The translations under genes and the position numbers were made by a program. From contig NZ_JAJVKW010000005.1 of NCBI RefSeq assembly GCF_024198255.1, positions 661,328 through 725,327 of the forward strand: a stretch of DNA of 64,000 nucleotides. The letters run 5' to 3'. The notes under the pieces are model-generated. The model did not search any database. It was given only the letters and a program-made list of their open reading frames with translations, and was not told the origin of the DNA. This stretch comes from Myxococcus guangdongensis (lineage in GTDB: Bacteria; Myxococcota; Myxococcia; Myxococcales; Myxococcaceae). This document shows positions 50,741 to 59,668 of this stretch, in pieces (the stretch's first letter is position 1; the number at the start of each line of letters is the position of its first letter).

Positions 50741-53368
50741 GTGTCAGGCGGCGGGCTGAAAGTCGGAGACCTCTACGTCGCGGTGACTGCCGCCATTGGC
50801 GAGGCCATGGCCAACCTCGCCAAGCTGGTGAAGGGCGTGGAGAAGGCCGCCAAGGAGGTGAAGGAGAAGGCGGGGGCCCTGGGGGAGATTGGCGCGGTGG
50901 TGGCGGCGGGACTCGCGGGTGCGGTGGCCGCGGCGTCCCAGTCCAACGCGGCCATGTCCCAGGAGGTGGAGCGGATTACCTCGCTGCTCTACACGCTGGC
51001 CGCCGACATTGGCGACGCGCTGATGCCGGTGGTGAAGCGCGTGGCGGATGGGCTGGAGGGCATGGTGGCCAGCTTCCAGTCCCTCTCGCCCTCGGTGCAG
51101 GCGAGCGCCCTGGACATGGCCCTCTGGGTGTCGGGCGCGGGGCTCGCGTTGATGGCGGCGGGGAAGGTGGCGGGTGGTGTCGAGGCCGTGGCGGCCGGGA
51201 CGGGGTTGCTCCTGTCGGCCTTCAACGCGCTGAACAAGTCCACGGCCCTGGCCTCGCTCGCGGGCAGCATGGACAACGTGACGCATGCCATGGGCGGGCT
51301 GGTGGTGAGCGTGCCCTCGGTGAAAGGCAGCCTTGCGCGGCTGGCCCTGTCCTTCGGGACGTTGCTGGCGCCACTGGCCGCAGTGGCTGCTGCCGTGGCG
51401 GGCGTGGTGCTGCTGGCGGGCGCCGTTTACGCGGCCTGGGAGGACTCGAGCACGGGCCTTGCTGCCTTCTTCCAAGGCCTCGGGGAGCGGCTGGGGCACC
51501 TGGCCTCCCGCATCGCGGATGCCTTCTCCCGGGCGTTCGCGGTCCTCGGGGACTTCCTCCAGCGTGCCGCCGCCAACATGCTGGAGCGCGTGGCCATTCT
51601 GGTGCGCGGTGTCTCGCGCCTCCTGGAGCCCGTGGCGAGAGCGGCGGGCTTCTCCCAACTGGCGGACACCTTCGCGGCGGTGTCCACCCTCACCGGCCAG
51701 CAGCTCCTCGACACGTTGGGCCAGGGCGCCCAACTCCTCTGGACGGGCGCGAGGGAGACGGCCGAGGCCGTGGGCGCGGCGGTAGCGGGCGCGGGACGGA
51801 CGCTCGCGGAGGGCGCCGCCTTCGGGTTGAGCTCCAGCGCGGCGGGTGCCCAGCGGCTCGGTGCCGACATCGCCCGCGCTCTCAAGCTGGAGCACCTGAC
51901 GGGGGCGATTGACGCACTCGTCGCGCAGCTTTCGGGCGGCGCTGCTGGCGGCAAGGCCCGCATCCGCCACCCCACGGACTCGGCGGCGCTGGAGGCTTCC
52001 GCGAAGGAGGCCGCTGCACGGGCGCGCGAGTTGGCGACGCTTCAGGAGAAGGCCGCCGAGGAGTCGCACCGCGAGTTCGTTGCGAGCATCCGCGCCGAGG
52101 AGGCCGCCGGGGCCGCTGCTTTCCGGGAGATTCGTCGCGAGTCTGAGTCACTGGCCGCCGCCGCCGAGGCCACCCTGGAGAGTGCCCGTGCCGCGATGGA
52201 GAGCGCCCGAGAGGCCCTGGTGAATCGGCTCATCGGCGGACTGGGCCAGTTGGGCAACCTCATCAACGCGGGCATTCAAGGGCTCCAGGCTGGCGGGGCA
52301 TACGGGGCGATTGCCGCCGTGGCGGCGGAGCTGCTCATGCAGTCCGAGGGCTTCAAGGGCGTCGTCGAAGCCACCAACGGCGTCATCCAACGCGTGGCGG
52401 ATGGCCTGGGGACACTGCTGGAGCCGCTCCAGCCGCTCCTGGGCGCCATCTCCCTCGTCATTGACGGCTTCTTCTCCGCGCTGACGCCCGTCTTCGAGAT
52501 GCTGGGCAATGCCATCAAACCCCTCGCGCCGCCGCTCGCCATGGTGGGCCAACTACTGGAGGGCCTGGCGCCCCTCTTTGAGCAGATGGGCAAGGTCCTC
52601 ATCCTCATTCATGACCCGCTGAGCCAGTTGGTGGGGCCCGTGATGAAGGCGCTCTTTCAAGTCCTGAAGTTCGTGGCGAGCGTCATCCTCGCCGTGGCGC
52701 GGGCGATTGGCTGGGTGTGGAACCTCATCGTCAGCGCGGTGCAGAAGGTCATCAGCGCCCTTGGCAGCGTCATCTCCTGGACGGGCTTTGACGGACTGGC
52801 CCGTTTCGCGCGCAGCCTCGACAGGTTGAAGGTGGACACGGATGCCATGCGTGACTCCTTCGACGAACTGCAAGACATGACGTGGGATTCGGCCATGGCG
52901 CGGGCCGAGGAGACGGCACGGGTGCGCGAGCACACGCAGGCGGTGTCGCGCGCCACCGAGGCGCTGACGAATGTCCCCTCTGCTTGGAAGCGCGCGCTTC
53001 GCACCTTCGAGGCGGAGAACCCGCAGGAGGGTCCCACCCGTCCGCCGACGCCAACCTCTCCACCCTCGGAGCCGCTACCCGAGGATGGCTTCGACGACGA
53101 CGAGCACCCTTCGTCGCCCATCCAGGGCCCACCGGGTGTCCAGCTCCCTCCCGGGGTGAAGGAGTTCTACGAGCGCTTCCGCCAGTGGGTGGGCATGGAC
53201 AAGGGGACATCGGGACTGTCCGCGCCCGTCACATACAACATCGTCGGCTACGACATTGACGCGGCCATGGAACAGACGCGCCGGGACGAGGAACTGCGCC
53301 AGCAGCGCGCGGGCGTGCGCACCAGCGGCAGCCGTATCCGTCTGGCCTCGCGCTACTCCGCCGTCTGA
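50741..53368 (+). CDS. Tail tape measure protein
   Basis: 875 residues, the longest phage gene here. It is mainly helical, with several hydrophobic segments (about 55-70, 127-140, 205-230, 640-665) and long coiled-coil-like stretches rich in Ala, Glu and Arg (about 420-500), as in lambda gpH-type proteins. It sets tail length. GTG start with GAGGTGA upstream, directly after the chaperone stop. Confidence 0.87.
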   Translation: MSGGGLKVGDLYVAVTAAIGEAMANLAKLVKGVEKAAKEVKEKAGALGEIGAVVAAGLAGAVAAASQSNAAMSQEVERITSLLYTLAADIGDALMPVVKRVADGLEGMVASFQSLSPSVQASALDMALWVSGAGLALMAAGKVAGGVEAVAAGTGLLLSAFNALNKSTALASLAGSMDNVTHAMGGLVVSVPSVKGSLARLALSFGTLLAPLAAVAAAVAGVVLLAGAVYAAWEDSSTGLAAFFQGLGERLGHLASRIADAFSRAFAVLGDFLQRAAANMLERVAILVRGVSRLLEPVARAAGFSQLADTFAAVSTLTGQQLLDTLGQGAQLLWTGARETAEAVGAAVAGAGRTLAEGAAFGLSSSAAGAQRLGADIARALKLEHLTGAIDALVAQLSGGAAGGKARIRHPTDSAALEASAKEAAARARELATLQEKAAEESHREFVASIRAEEAAGAAAFREIRRESESLAAAAEATLESARAAMESAREALVNRLIGGLGQLGNLINAGIQGLQAGGAYGAIAAVAAELLMQSEGFKGVVEATNGVIQRVADGLGTLLEPLQPLLGAISLVIDGFFSALTPVFEMLGNAIKPLAPPLAMVGQLLEGLAPLFEQMGKVLILIHDPLSQLVGPVMKALFQVLKFVASVILAVARAIGWVWNLIVSAVQKVISALGSVISWTGFDGLARFARSLDRLKVDTDAMRDSFDELQDMTWDSAMARAEETARVREHTQAVSRATEALTNVPSAWKRALRTFEAENPQEGPTRPPTPTSPPSEPLPEDGFDDDEHPSSPIQGPPGVQLPPGVKEFYERFRQWVGMDKGTSGLSAPVTYNIVGYDIDAAMEQTRRDEELRQQRAGVRTSGSRIRLASRYSAV

Positions 53369-53379
53369 GGACTCCCTCC

Positions 53380-54216
53380 ATGCCCGCGCTCGCGCTCTCC
53401 GGAATCCCCCTGCCGGTGCTCACGGAAAGGGGGCTGACGTACACGCCCACGCTGTTGGGGGAGCACCGCCGCGCCTTCTCCGGGTGGCTTCGCTCCAGCG
53501 AGCGGCGCGAAGTCCTCGCCTACGGGGGGAACACCGGCCCGCTCTCCCAAGAGGATGCCCGCGCGTACCGCGGCCTCATCCGGGGCGAGGGGCACGTGTG
53601 GAGCTTCGACACGACGTTGCGCAGCAGTGCGTTCCTTCCTCCGAGTGCCACCACGGGCACCGTGACGGCGGGTGTCGCGGGCGGCCGGTATGCCGCGTGC
53701 CTGCGCATGGAGGTCGGCTCCAGCCTCACGTTGCCCACGGCGCTGGCGGCGAAGTGGACGGTGGCCTACTGGTGGAAGCTGGAGGGGAGTGCCACCTGGA
53801 CGCACTACCTCCACCGCGCCGGGCACTTCATCTCGGACAACGGGCGCGAGGACAGGGTGACGCCCAACAGTGGCGCGCTCGTCGTGGACAGCGCGGGGGC
53901 GCTACCTGGCGGGGACGTGGCGCTGCGCAATACCGGGGGCTTCGGTGGCGGCATCGGCAACCCGGGCAACGTGGCCCTCCTGGTGGATGACCTCGTGGTC
54001 CTGCCGTGGGTGGCGCCGTCCTCGTGGGTGGTGCCTTGGTACAGCGCGGGTCAGCCCTTCGGCGCACCGTACCCGTACCACCTCGCCACGGGCTCTGCCC
54101 TCTATGAGCCGCGCGTGGTGCTGGGCAGGACGGGCCAGGGGCGCGCCGTGGAGTGGTGGCAGGGCGGCGCTCGAGTTCTGGGCCAGGAGTTCGACTTCGA
54201 GTTGCAGGAGCGCTGA
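53380..54216 (+). CDS. Distal tail protein with LamG-like region
   Basis: 278 residues. A short start (ALSGIPLPVLTERGLTYTP) is followed by a region with the jelly-roll pattern of concanavalin-like domains: WTVAYWWKLEGSATW and VALLVDDLVVLPWV. It may bind cell-surface sugar at the tail tip. It is 11 bases after the tape measure and 2 bases before the tail-tip gene. Confidence 0.6.
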   Translation: MPALALSGIPLPVLTERGLTYTPTLLGEHRRAFSGWLRSSERREVLAYGGNTGPLSQEDARAYRGLIRGEGHVWSFDTTLRSSAFLPPSATTGTVTAGVAGGRYAACLRMEVGSSLTLPTALAAKWTVAYWWKLEGSATWTHYLHRAGHFISDNGREDRVTPNSGALVVDSAGALPGGDVALRNTGGFGGGIGNPGNVALLVDDLVVLPWVAPSSWVVPWYSAGQPFGAPYPYHLATGSALYEPRVVLGRTGQGRAVEWWQGGARVLGQEFDFELQER

Positions 54217-54218
54217 GC

Positions 54219-56618
54219 ATGCGTCCGCTGTCCGCCTTCCAGGCTGCCCTCCTCACCAGCCCCTCGGGGTACTCGACGCATCCGCGCGTCTGGGTGCGCG
54301 ATGGGCTTGGCACGTGGCTCAACCTCAACGTCCTCTTCGGCGCGGACTGGGTGCTGGGCGTGCGCATCAACGAGAAGCTGGACGCCCCCGTGGCCGAGGC
54401 GGAGGTGTCCCTGGCGCGCAACGGCCCGGGTGGAGGGCGTCTGTCCCTGTCTCCCTTGGTGGTGGAGTCGCTCGCGAACACGCTGCGCGGGAGCTTCTCG
54501 CCGCTGCTGGCCGAGGCGGCCTACTTCCGCGTCGAGCTGGGGCTGGCCGCGCCGGGCCAGGTGCCCAGGGAGGAGGACTTCTTCGAGGTCTTCCGTGGCC
54601 GCATTGACGAGGTGGACGCGGGGCCCGAGGAGCTGAAGGTGGTGGGGCGTGACTTGGGCGGATTGCTCCAGGACACGCTGATTGAAGTGGAGCGCGAATA
54701 CGGGGACGACACGGTGGGCGTTCCCGTCCAGTCCATCATCCAGTCCCTTTGCAATGACAACGGCATGGCCAGCTTCGGGCTCTACGTGCCGGTGGACCCG
54801 CTCTCCCAACGCGGAAAGTACAGGCAGAAGGTGGAGCCGATTCTGGATGCCGTGCGGACACTCGCGCAGCGCATCGGTTGGGACTGCCGCATGAAGTGGC
54901 GGGCGAGCGCCGGAAGCTACGCGCTGACGCTCTACGCGCCGGACCGGCTCCAGACGGTGGAGGAGTGGGCCTATGGCCCCGACGAGTACCAGGACTTGGA
55001 CTCCGTCACGCGCCAGCTCGTGGACATCCGCACGGACGTCGAGGTCGTCTACAGCGACAGGAACGACTTGGACGACTCGGGAGTCCCCAAGCGAAAGCGA
55101 GTGACGGCGAGCAACCCCACGGCGCGGGCCCAGGTGGGGCGACGGTGGATGCAGGTGGCCGAGGAGGACACGAGCAACATCAACACCCAGGCCGAGGCAC
55201 AGCGCCTCGCGGACGCGGCGGTGGCGGACCTCTCCGTGTCGCCCCTCACGGTGAGCCTGACGGTGGACCCGCACCCTGGCATGGAGTTGGGAGATGTGGT
55301 GCGGCTGGAGCCGGACGGAGTCCGCCTGGACACGGCGCACTGGCTCGCGGTGCAGGAGCTTGAGCACGAATGCGCGACGGACGGCACCGCGCGCATGAAG
55401 CTGGTGTTGCGTGGCCAACCCTCGACGTCGGTGCGCGAGTGGCTGGAGCGCGACGCACGGCCCGGCATCGCTCCGAGCGCGCCCTTCACTGGCCCGGCGG
55501 CGCCCCAGCAGTTGAAGACAACGCCCACCGTCAACGGCTTCACGGTGGCGTGGACGCCCGCGCCCTCCGGCCCGAAGTGGGACGAATACGAGCTGCACGT
55601 CTCACGGGAGGCGGGCTTCACCCCTTCCTCGGCCACCTTCCGGACTCGCGGGAAGGCGACGTCCTTCCACGTGCCTGACTTGCTGCCCGGCGTGACGTAC
55701 TTCTGCCGGGTGATGGGGCGCGACGCGAAGGGCAACGTGGGGGCTCCCTCCGAGGCGGTGGCCGTCACCACGGCATACGTGACGCCCGCGACGCTACTTC
55801 CGGGCGTGGCCTTCGGAGACTCGCCACCCAACCCGGACTTCGAGGCGTGGAGCACGCAGTCCTCGCCGCCCGACGCCTGGACGATGGGGCAGGGGCTCTG
55901 GGGTGGGCATGCCCAGGTGACGGAGGACGCCTTCACCGGTAGACGTGCGGTGCGGTTGCTGGCCAACGGCACGCGTCTCGACTCCCAGGCGATGATTGCT
56001 CGGCCCGGGGACAGGTACTCGGTGGATGCGCTCGCGTCGGCGTCGGCGTCGGGCCCCGTGCTGACGGTGCAGCTCTGCTGGTACGACGGGGCCTTCAACC
56101 TCCTTTCCACCTCGGACACCAGTCGTGCGTTGCCCTCGGGTGGGTGGCAGCGCCTCACAGGCTTCCACGCCGCTCCGGTTGGGACGCGCTACGTGCAGGT
56201 GCGACTCCTGGCGTGGCTCGGACTGGACGGCAATTGGGCCTACGTCGATTCCGTGCGGCTGGAGCGCGTGGGTGGCCTTGTGGAGCCATGGGCGACCATT
56301 CGCACGGACCAGCTCAACGACTTGGAGAATGGCTGGACACCGTGGGACGTGAGCGCGTGGCCCCTGGGCTACTACAAGAACAGCGACAACGAGGTGTCCA
56401 TGCGCGGCCTCGTGCGCCCGGGGACGGTGGGCTACGTCACGGTGTACCGCATGCCTGCGGGCTACCGTCCCAGCAGTCCGCGAGTCCTCCCGCTGCCGAC
56501 AAGCCACGGAATGGGCATGGGCCAGCTCAACCCGGATGGCACGTTGCAGGTGTACGCGGTGCCGCAGGGAACTGCCTGGGTGAGCCTGGATGGGGTGCGC
56601 TACCGCACCGAGCAGTAG
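54219..56618 (+). CDS. Tail tip / receptor-binding protein with FN3 domain
   Basis: 799 residues. The N-terminal 400 resemble a tail-hub/baseplate protein (DLGGLLQDTLIEVEREYGDD, quoted in part). A fibronectin III domain lies at about 425-520 (WDEYELHVSREAGF, VTYFCRVMGRDAKGNV). A beta-rich segment at about 525-690 looks carbohydrate-binding, and the tail (MRGLVRPGTVGYVTVYRMPAGY) is a fibre-like tip. Element H lies just after the stop. Confidence 0.75.
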   Translation: MRPLSAFQAALLTSPSGYSTHPRVWVRDGLGTWLNLNVLFGADWVLGVRINEKLDAPVAEAEVSLARNGPGGGRLSLSPLVVESLANTLRGSFSPLLAEAAYFRVELGLAAPGQVPREEDFFEVFRGRIDEVDAGPEELKVVGRDLGGLLQDTLIEVEREYGDDTVGVPVQSIIQSLCNDNGMASFGLYVPVDPLSQRGKYRQKVEPILDAVRTLAQRIGWDCRMKWRASAGSYALTLYAPDRLQTVEEWAYGPDEYQDLDSVTRQLVDIRTDVEVVYSDRNDLDDSGVPKRKRVTASNPTARAQVGRRWMQVAEEDTSNINTQAEAQRLADAAVADLSVSPLTVSLTVDPHPGMELGDVVRLEPDGVRLDTAHWLAVQELEHECATDGTARMKLVLRGQPSTSVREWLERDARPGIAPSAPFTGPAAPQQLKTTPTVNGFTVAWTPAPSGPKWDEYELHVSREAGFTPSSATFRTRGKATSFHVPDLLPGVTYFCRVMGRDAKGNVGAPSEAVAVTTAYVTPATLLPGVAFGDSPPNPDFEAWSTQSSPPDAWTMGQGLWGGHAQVTEDAFTGRRAVRLLANGTRLDSQAMIARPGDRYSVDALASASASGPVLTVQLCWYDGAFNLLSTSDTSRALPSGGWQRLTGFHAAPVGTRYVQVRLLAWLGLDGNWAYVDSVRLERVGGLVEPWATIRTDQLNDLENGWTPWDVSAWPLGYYKNSDNEVSMRGLVRPGTVGYVTVYRMPAGYRPSSPRVLPLPTSHGMGMGQLNPDGTLQVYAVPQGTAWVSLDGVRYRTEQ

Positions 56619-56623
56619 CAGCG

Positions 56624-56650
56624 TGGGCCACGGCCGGAAAGTGTCCCCAT
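56624..56650 (+). promoter_or_regulatory. Phage element, copy H
   Basis: TGGGCCAC, GGCC, GGAAAGTGTCCCCAT, then TGAAGAGGGAG. It begins 5 bases after the tail-tip stop and 63 bases before the ATG at 56714. It would give the small lysis-type genes their own transcript. Confidence 0.85.
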
Positions 56651-56713
56651 TGAAGAGGGAGAGCGGGTGCGGTGCGGCATGTCGCCGCATGCCCGCGCGC
56701 GAAAGGCTCTCCC

Positions 56714-57217
56714 ATGCTTCGTCCATCCCTCGTACTGACTGCATTCCTCCTCGCGGCTCCGGCTCTGGCCGCCGCGTCGCCCGGTGTTCCGGACCCGAGC
56801 CGCATCGAGGAGTTCGCGCGCCTCGTCTTCGATGCGGTGACGTCGCGCAACTGGGCCCTCGCCGCGTCCCTCGCGGTGGTGGCGGTGGTGTACGCGCTGC
56901 GCCGCTTCGGCGGCTCTCTCTTCCCGTGGCTCAAGTCCGCTCGTGCGGGGGCGGTGCTCGCCGTGCTAGTGGCTGTGGCGGGCGCGGTGTCCAACGCGCT
57001 GGTGGCGGGTGAGTCCTTCACCTGGGGTCTGCTGCTGAAGGCCCTGGGCATTGGCCTGGGCGCGGCGGGTGGTTTCTCCGTGCTGAAGGCCCTTCTCTTC
57101 GGTGACGAGGTGACGCGGAAGGCCGAGGTGGCGGGAGACCTGGCTGTCGGGGAGATTGCTGGGAAGGCGGCGGCGGTGGCCGTCCTGGAGCAGCTCCAGA
57201 AGGGCCGCAAGCCGTGA
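56714..57217 (+). CDS. Small membrane protein, holin candidate
   Basis: 167 residues: a signal-type N-terminus (SLVLTAFLLAAPALA), a membrane helix (ALAASLAVVAVVYAL), a second (AGAVLAVLVAVAGAVSNAL) and a third (LLLKALGIGLGAAGGFSVL). The place at the end of the structural genes fits a holin, but size and signal sequence are not standard. AAAGG lies nine bases before the ATG. Confidence 0.5.
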   Translation: MLRPSLVLTAFLLAAPALAAASPGVPDPSRIEEFARLVFDAVTSRNWALAASLAVVAVVYALRRFGGSLFPWLKSARAGAVLAVLVAVAGAVSNALVAGESFTWGLLLKALGIGLGAAGGFSVLKALLFGDEVTRKAEVAGDLAVGEIAGKAAAVAVLEQLQKGRKP

Positions 57218-57513
57218 GGCTCTCCGTCCTGGTGCTAGCCCTGGTGCTGGCTGGGCCCGTGCGCGCCGAGGGCGTGGTGCTGGGCGTGGCCCGTGCCACC
57301 GTGACGCTTCAGGACGGGCGCACGGTGGAGGTCTCCGAGGGCTGCTGGTTGTCCACCCAGCGGTGCGTGGACACGGCCCGGGAGGTGCGGCGCCTCCAGG
57401 CGGAGAACGACGCGCTACGCCAGCACGCGGGCGACGTGCCACTGGTGAAGGTGCTGGTCGCCCTGGCCCTCGGGGTGGGGCTGGGCTTCACGGTGGCGCA
57501 GCTCGCGCGTTGA
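57214..57513 (+). CDS. Small membrane protein, spanin-like candidate
   Basis: 99 residues: an N-terminal signal (LSVLVLALVLAGPVRA), a short Cys pair (CWLSTQRC), a coiled-coil stretch (AREVRRLQAENDALRQ) and a C-terminal membrane helix (VKVLVALALGVGLGFTVAQL). It overlaps the preceding gene by 4 bases. Its build suggests a membrane-linked lysis accessory. The gap to the next gene (57514-57608) shows no clear signal. Confidence 0.45.
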   Translation: MRLSVLVLALVLAGPVRAEGVVLGVARATVTLQDGRTVEVSEGCWLSTQRCVDTAREVRRLQAENDALRQHAGDVPLVKVLVALALGVGLGFTVAQLAR

Positions 57514-57608
57514 GGAGGGAGGGACTCGTAAAGTTCGCGGAATGTGGACTTTATTAGTCCTGTTCGTTGAGAATCCTCGGAAGTCCCGTAGTGCCTTCCG
57601 AGGAGCGC

Positions 57609-58772
57609 ATGCCTTCTACGACTGACAGCGGCAGACACCCCGCGCAGCACCACGTCCCCCCTCCACCTGCGACTCCGGACACGCCCCAGCCTCTATTCAC
57701 TGTGGGCGGTGTCCGCTACGAGGCGGTGCGAGAGCTGGTGCGGATGCCAACGGGCGAGGCGCTACTCCAGGCGCACCGCTATGCGCTGGAAGAGGAGGTG
57801 CCGGGCCGGTGCCTCGTACGGCGTCTTCCCAGCCCGTCGACATACGAAGGGCGCAAGCGGCTTTCAGATGAAATCCAGCTCGCCTTCCGGCTCACCCATC
57901 CCGGCATTGCCCAGGTCTTCCACCTGAAGATTCACCGGAACACCCCGCATGTCGTCATGGAGTACGTGGACGGGCCCTCGCTGGACACGCTGGTGAGCGC
58001 GGGCGTGGCCCGGGGCAAGCCCGTCTCCGAGGCGTTGGCTCTCTACATCGGCGCGGAGGTTGCCGATGCTCTGCACTACGCCCACACGTTGCGCGGAGAG
58101 GACGGCAGACCGCTGGGCATCATCCATCGGGACGTCAACCCTCGGCACATCTACCTGGGGACGCACGGAGGGGTGAAGCTGGCGAACTTCGGCGCCGCAT
58201 ACTCCCTCATGGTGGGGCGGCTGGAGTCCCCCGCCAATCTCGTCCGGGGAGATGTCGCCTATGCCTCCCCCGAGTACCTGGAGCGCCAGCCGTTGTCCCC
58301 GGCCTCGGACATCTTCAGCCTGGGCGTGGTGCTCGTGGAGTTGCTGACGGGCACGCACCTCTTCGACGTGGAGGACGTGCCTTCGCCGCCCAGGGGGTTG
58401 AGTCCTCTGCAGGCCGAGCAGTTCCCCTCGCTGCCGCTGACGCAGATGCGCGTGCTGCTCTCCAGCTTCAGTCCGGCGGATGTCGAGTCGGCGGTGGCAG
58501 GGCTCTCGCCCGACGTGAAAGCCATCCTCCATACAGCCCTGCGCGTTGCCCCTGGTGAGCGATTTTCCACGGCGGCGGACTTGGGGGCGGTGCTGCGCGC
58601 GGCACTGACGAAGCGGCATCCGTCCTACGGGCGCCAGGATGCCCAGGAGGAAGTCGCACGCGTCATCTCGGAGGGGAGTTGCCTTCGTGACGTGGTCGAG
58701 TTCGGGGAGGCCGGCCTCTACCCGGAGGGCCTCGACGCGCACGAGCTCGAGGCGCTCGCGGACGAGGACTAG
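57609..58772 (+). CDS. Serine/threonine kinase-like protein, possibly catalytically impaired
   Basis: 387 residues. A kinase fold is clear: VVMEYVDGPSLDTL, HRDVNPRHIYL and DIFSLGVVLVELLTG. However, the DFG motif reads NFG (KLANFGAAY), and the Gly-rich loop and beta-3 lysine are poorly matched (RYEAVRELVRMPTGEALLQ), so it may be a pseudokinase. No membrane helix. GAGGAGCGC precedes the ATG. It starts the right-end group and converges with an XRE gene, overlapping by 4 bases. Confidence 0.82.
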   Translation: MPSTTDSGRHPAQHHVPPPPATPDTPQPLFTVGGVRYEAVRELVRMPTGEALLQAHRYALEEEVPGRCLVRRLPSPSTYEGRKRLSDEIQLAFRLTHPGIAQVFHLKIHRNTPHVVMEYVDGPSLDTLVSAGVARGKPVSEALALYIGAEVADALHYAHTLRGEDGRPLGIIHRDVNPRHIYLGTHGGVKLANFGAAYSLMVGRLESPANLVRGDVAYASPEYLERQPLSPASDIFSLGVVLVELLTGTHLFDVEDVPSPPRGLSPLQAEQFPSLPLTQMRVLLSSFSPADVESAVAGLSPDVKAILHTALRVAPGERFSTAADLGAVLRAALTKRHPSYGRQDAQEEVARVISEGSCLRDVVEFGEAGLYPEGLDAHELEALADED

Positions 58773-59128
58773 CGCGTCAGGACGGCGGCGACGTGGAGGA
58801 GCGCGTCCAGCTTCTCCCCGTCGAGCTTCCGCGCGAGGGTGAGCAGCCGGCGCAGCTCGGGCGTTTCGGCCTCCAGAAGAGGGGGGCGAGGTGCCTTCTT
58901 CCCTGGGGCCTGGGGCGCTGTGCCCAGCAGGATTTCTGGGGAGAGGCCCAACGTCTGGCTGAGACGGTGGAGCACTGTGACGCTGGGCAGCACCTTTCCT
59001 CGCTCCAGACGGCGATAGGCGGGCTCCACGAGACCCACTCGCTCGGCCACCTCGGCCCGCGTCATTCCCAGCTTCTCCCTCGCTTCGCGAGCGGCGGTGC
59101 CGATGGTGATTGCCAGCTCTTCATTCAT
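58769..59128 (-). CDS. XRE-family transcriptional regulator 1
   Basis: 119 residues with an N-terminal helix-turn-helix of the Cro/cI type (MTRAEVAERVGLVEPAYRRLE, quoted in part as RAEVAERVGLVEPAYRRLE) and a Pro-rich middle ending in a helical tail (RRLLTLARKLDGEKLDALL). It is a paralogue of the next gene, which it overlaps by 8 bases. It may control lysogeny or the kinase genes. Confidence 0.85.
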   Translation of the reverse strand: MNEELAITIGTAAREAREKLGMTRAEVAERVGLVEPAYRRLERGKVLPSVTVLHRLSQTLGLSPEILLGTAPQAPGKKAPRPPLLEAETPELRRLLTLARKLDGEKLDALLHVAAVLTR

Positions 59129-59486
59129 GGGACTTCCCGCGGGAGAGGAGGGTGAGCATTGCTCGCGCCCGAGTCTCGTCCAACTGCCGCACCCGGAAGA
59201 AGAGGCGACGACGGGCCGGCGTTTCCGTGGAGGGAGGCGTGGCCCGCGTGAAGCCCAGCAACTCGTCGGGCGACACGTCCAGCGCCTCGCAGAGTCGGTG
59301 CAGGGTGGTCAGGCTGGGCAGCATCTTCCCGCGCTCCAGTCGACTGTAGACCTCGCTGGCAAGTCCCATCTGCTGGGCGACCTCGGCCTGCGTGAGCCCG
59401 AGCTGGCTTCGAGCTGCGCGGGCAGTGGGGCCGACAATGGAGGAAAGGTGCTGGCGAAGTTCGGAGGCGGACGTGGCCTTTCGCAT
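59121..59486 (-). CDS. XRE-family transcriptional regulator 2
   Basis: 121 residues with the same layout as its neighbour: helix-turn-helix LTQAEVAQQMGLASEVYSRL and ERGKMLPSLTTLHRLCEAL, then a basic linker and a helical end (VRQLDETRARAMLTLL). The duplicated pair suggests heterodimers or sequential regulators. It diverges from the kinase at 59669 across a 182-base gap, the likely control region. Possible phage repressor. Confidence 0.85.
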   Translation of the reverse strand: MRKATSASELRQHLSSIVGPTARAARSQLGLTQAEVAQQMGLASEVYSRLERGKMLPSLTTLHRLCEALDVSPDELLGFTRATPPSTETPARRRLFFRVRQLDETRARAMLTLLSRGKSHE

Positions 59487-59668
59487 GCCTCCTTCGTAGC
59501 GGAATTGAATGTCAGACGTCTAGAGGCTGATGATAGATGTCAGAAGTCATTCGGCGTGTGCCTGCCGAAAAGAGGGACTCCCTGCTGGGTAGGCCATTTG
59601 CTAGGGTGCTCAATCAGTTGGGAGGGTGAGCGCATGAGCGAGGGCCGGATGGCCAGGAGACGGACGCT

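Noticed and set aside
57514..57608. Another phage element or promoter between the lysis genes and the kinase
   Set aside because: The sequence (with TTCGCGGAATGTGGAC) shares only a few bases with the element and has no clear promoter pair.
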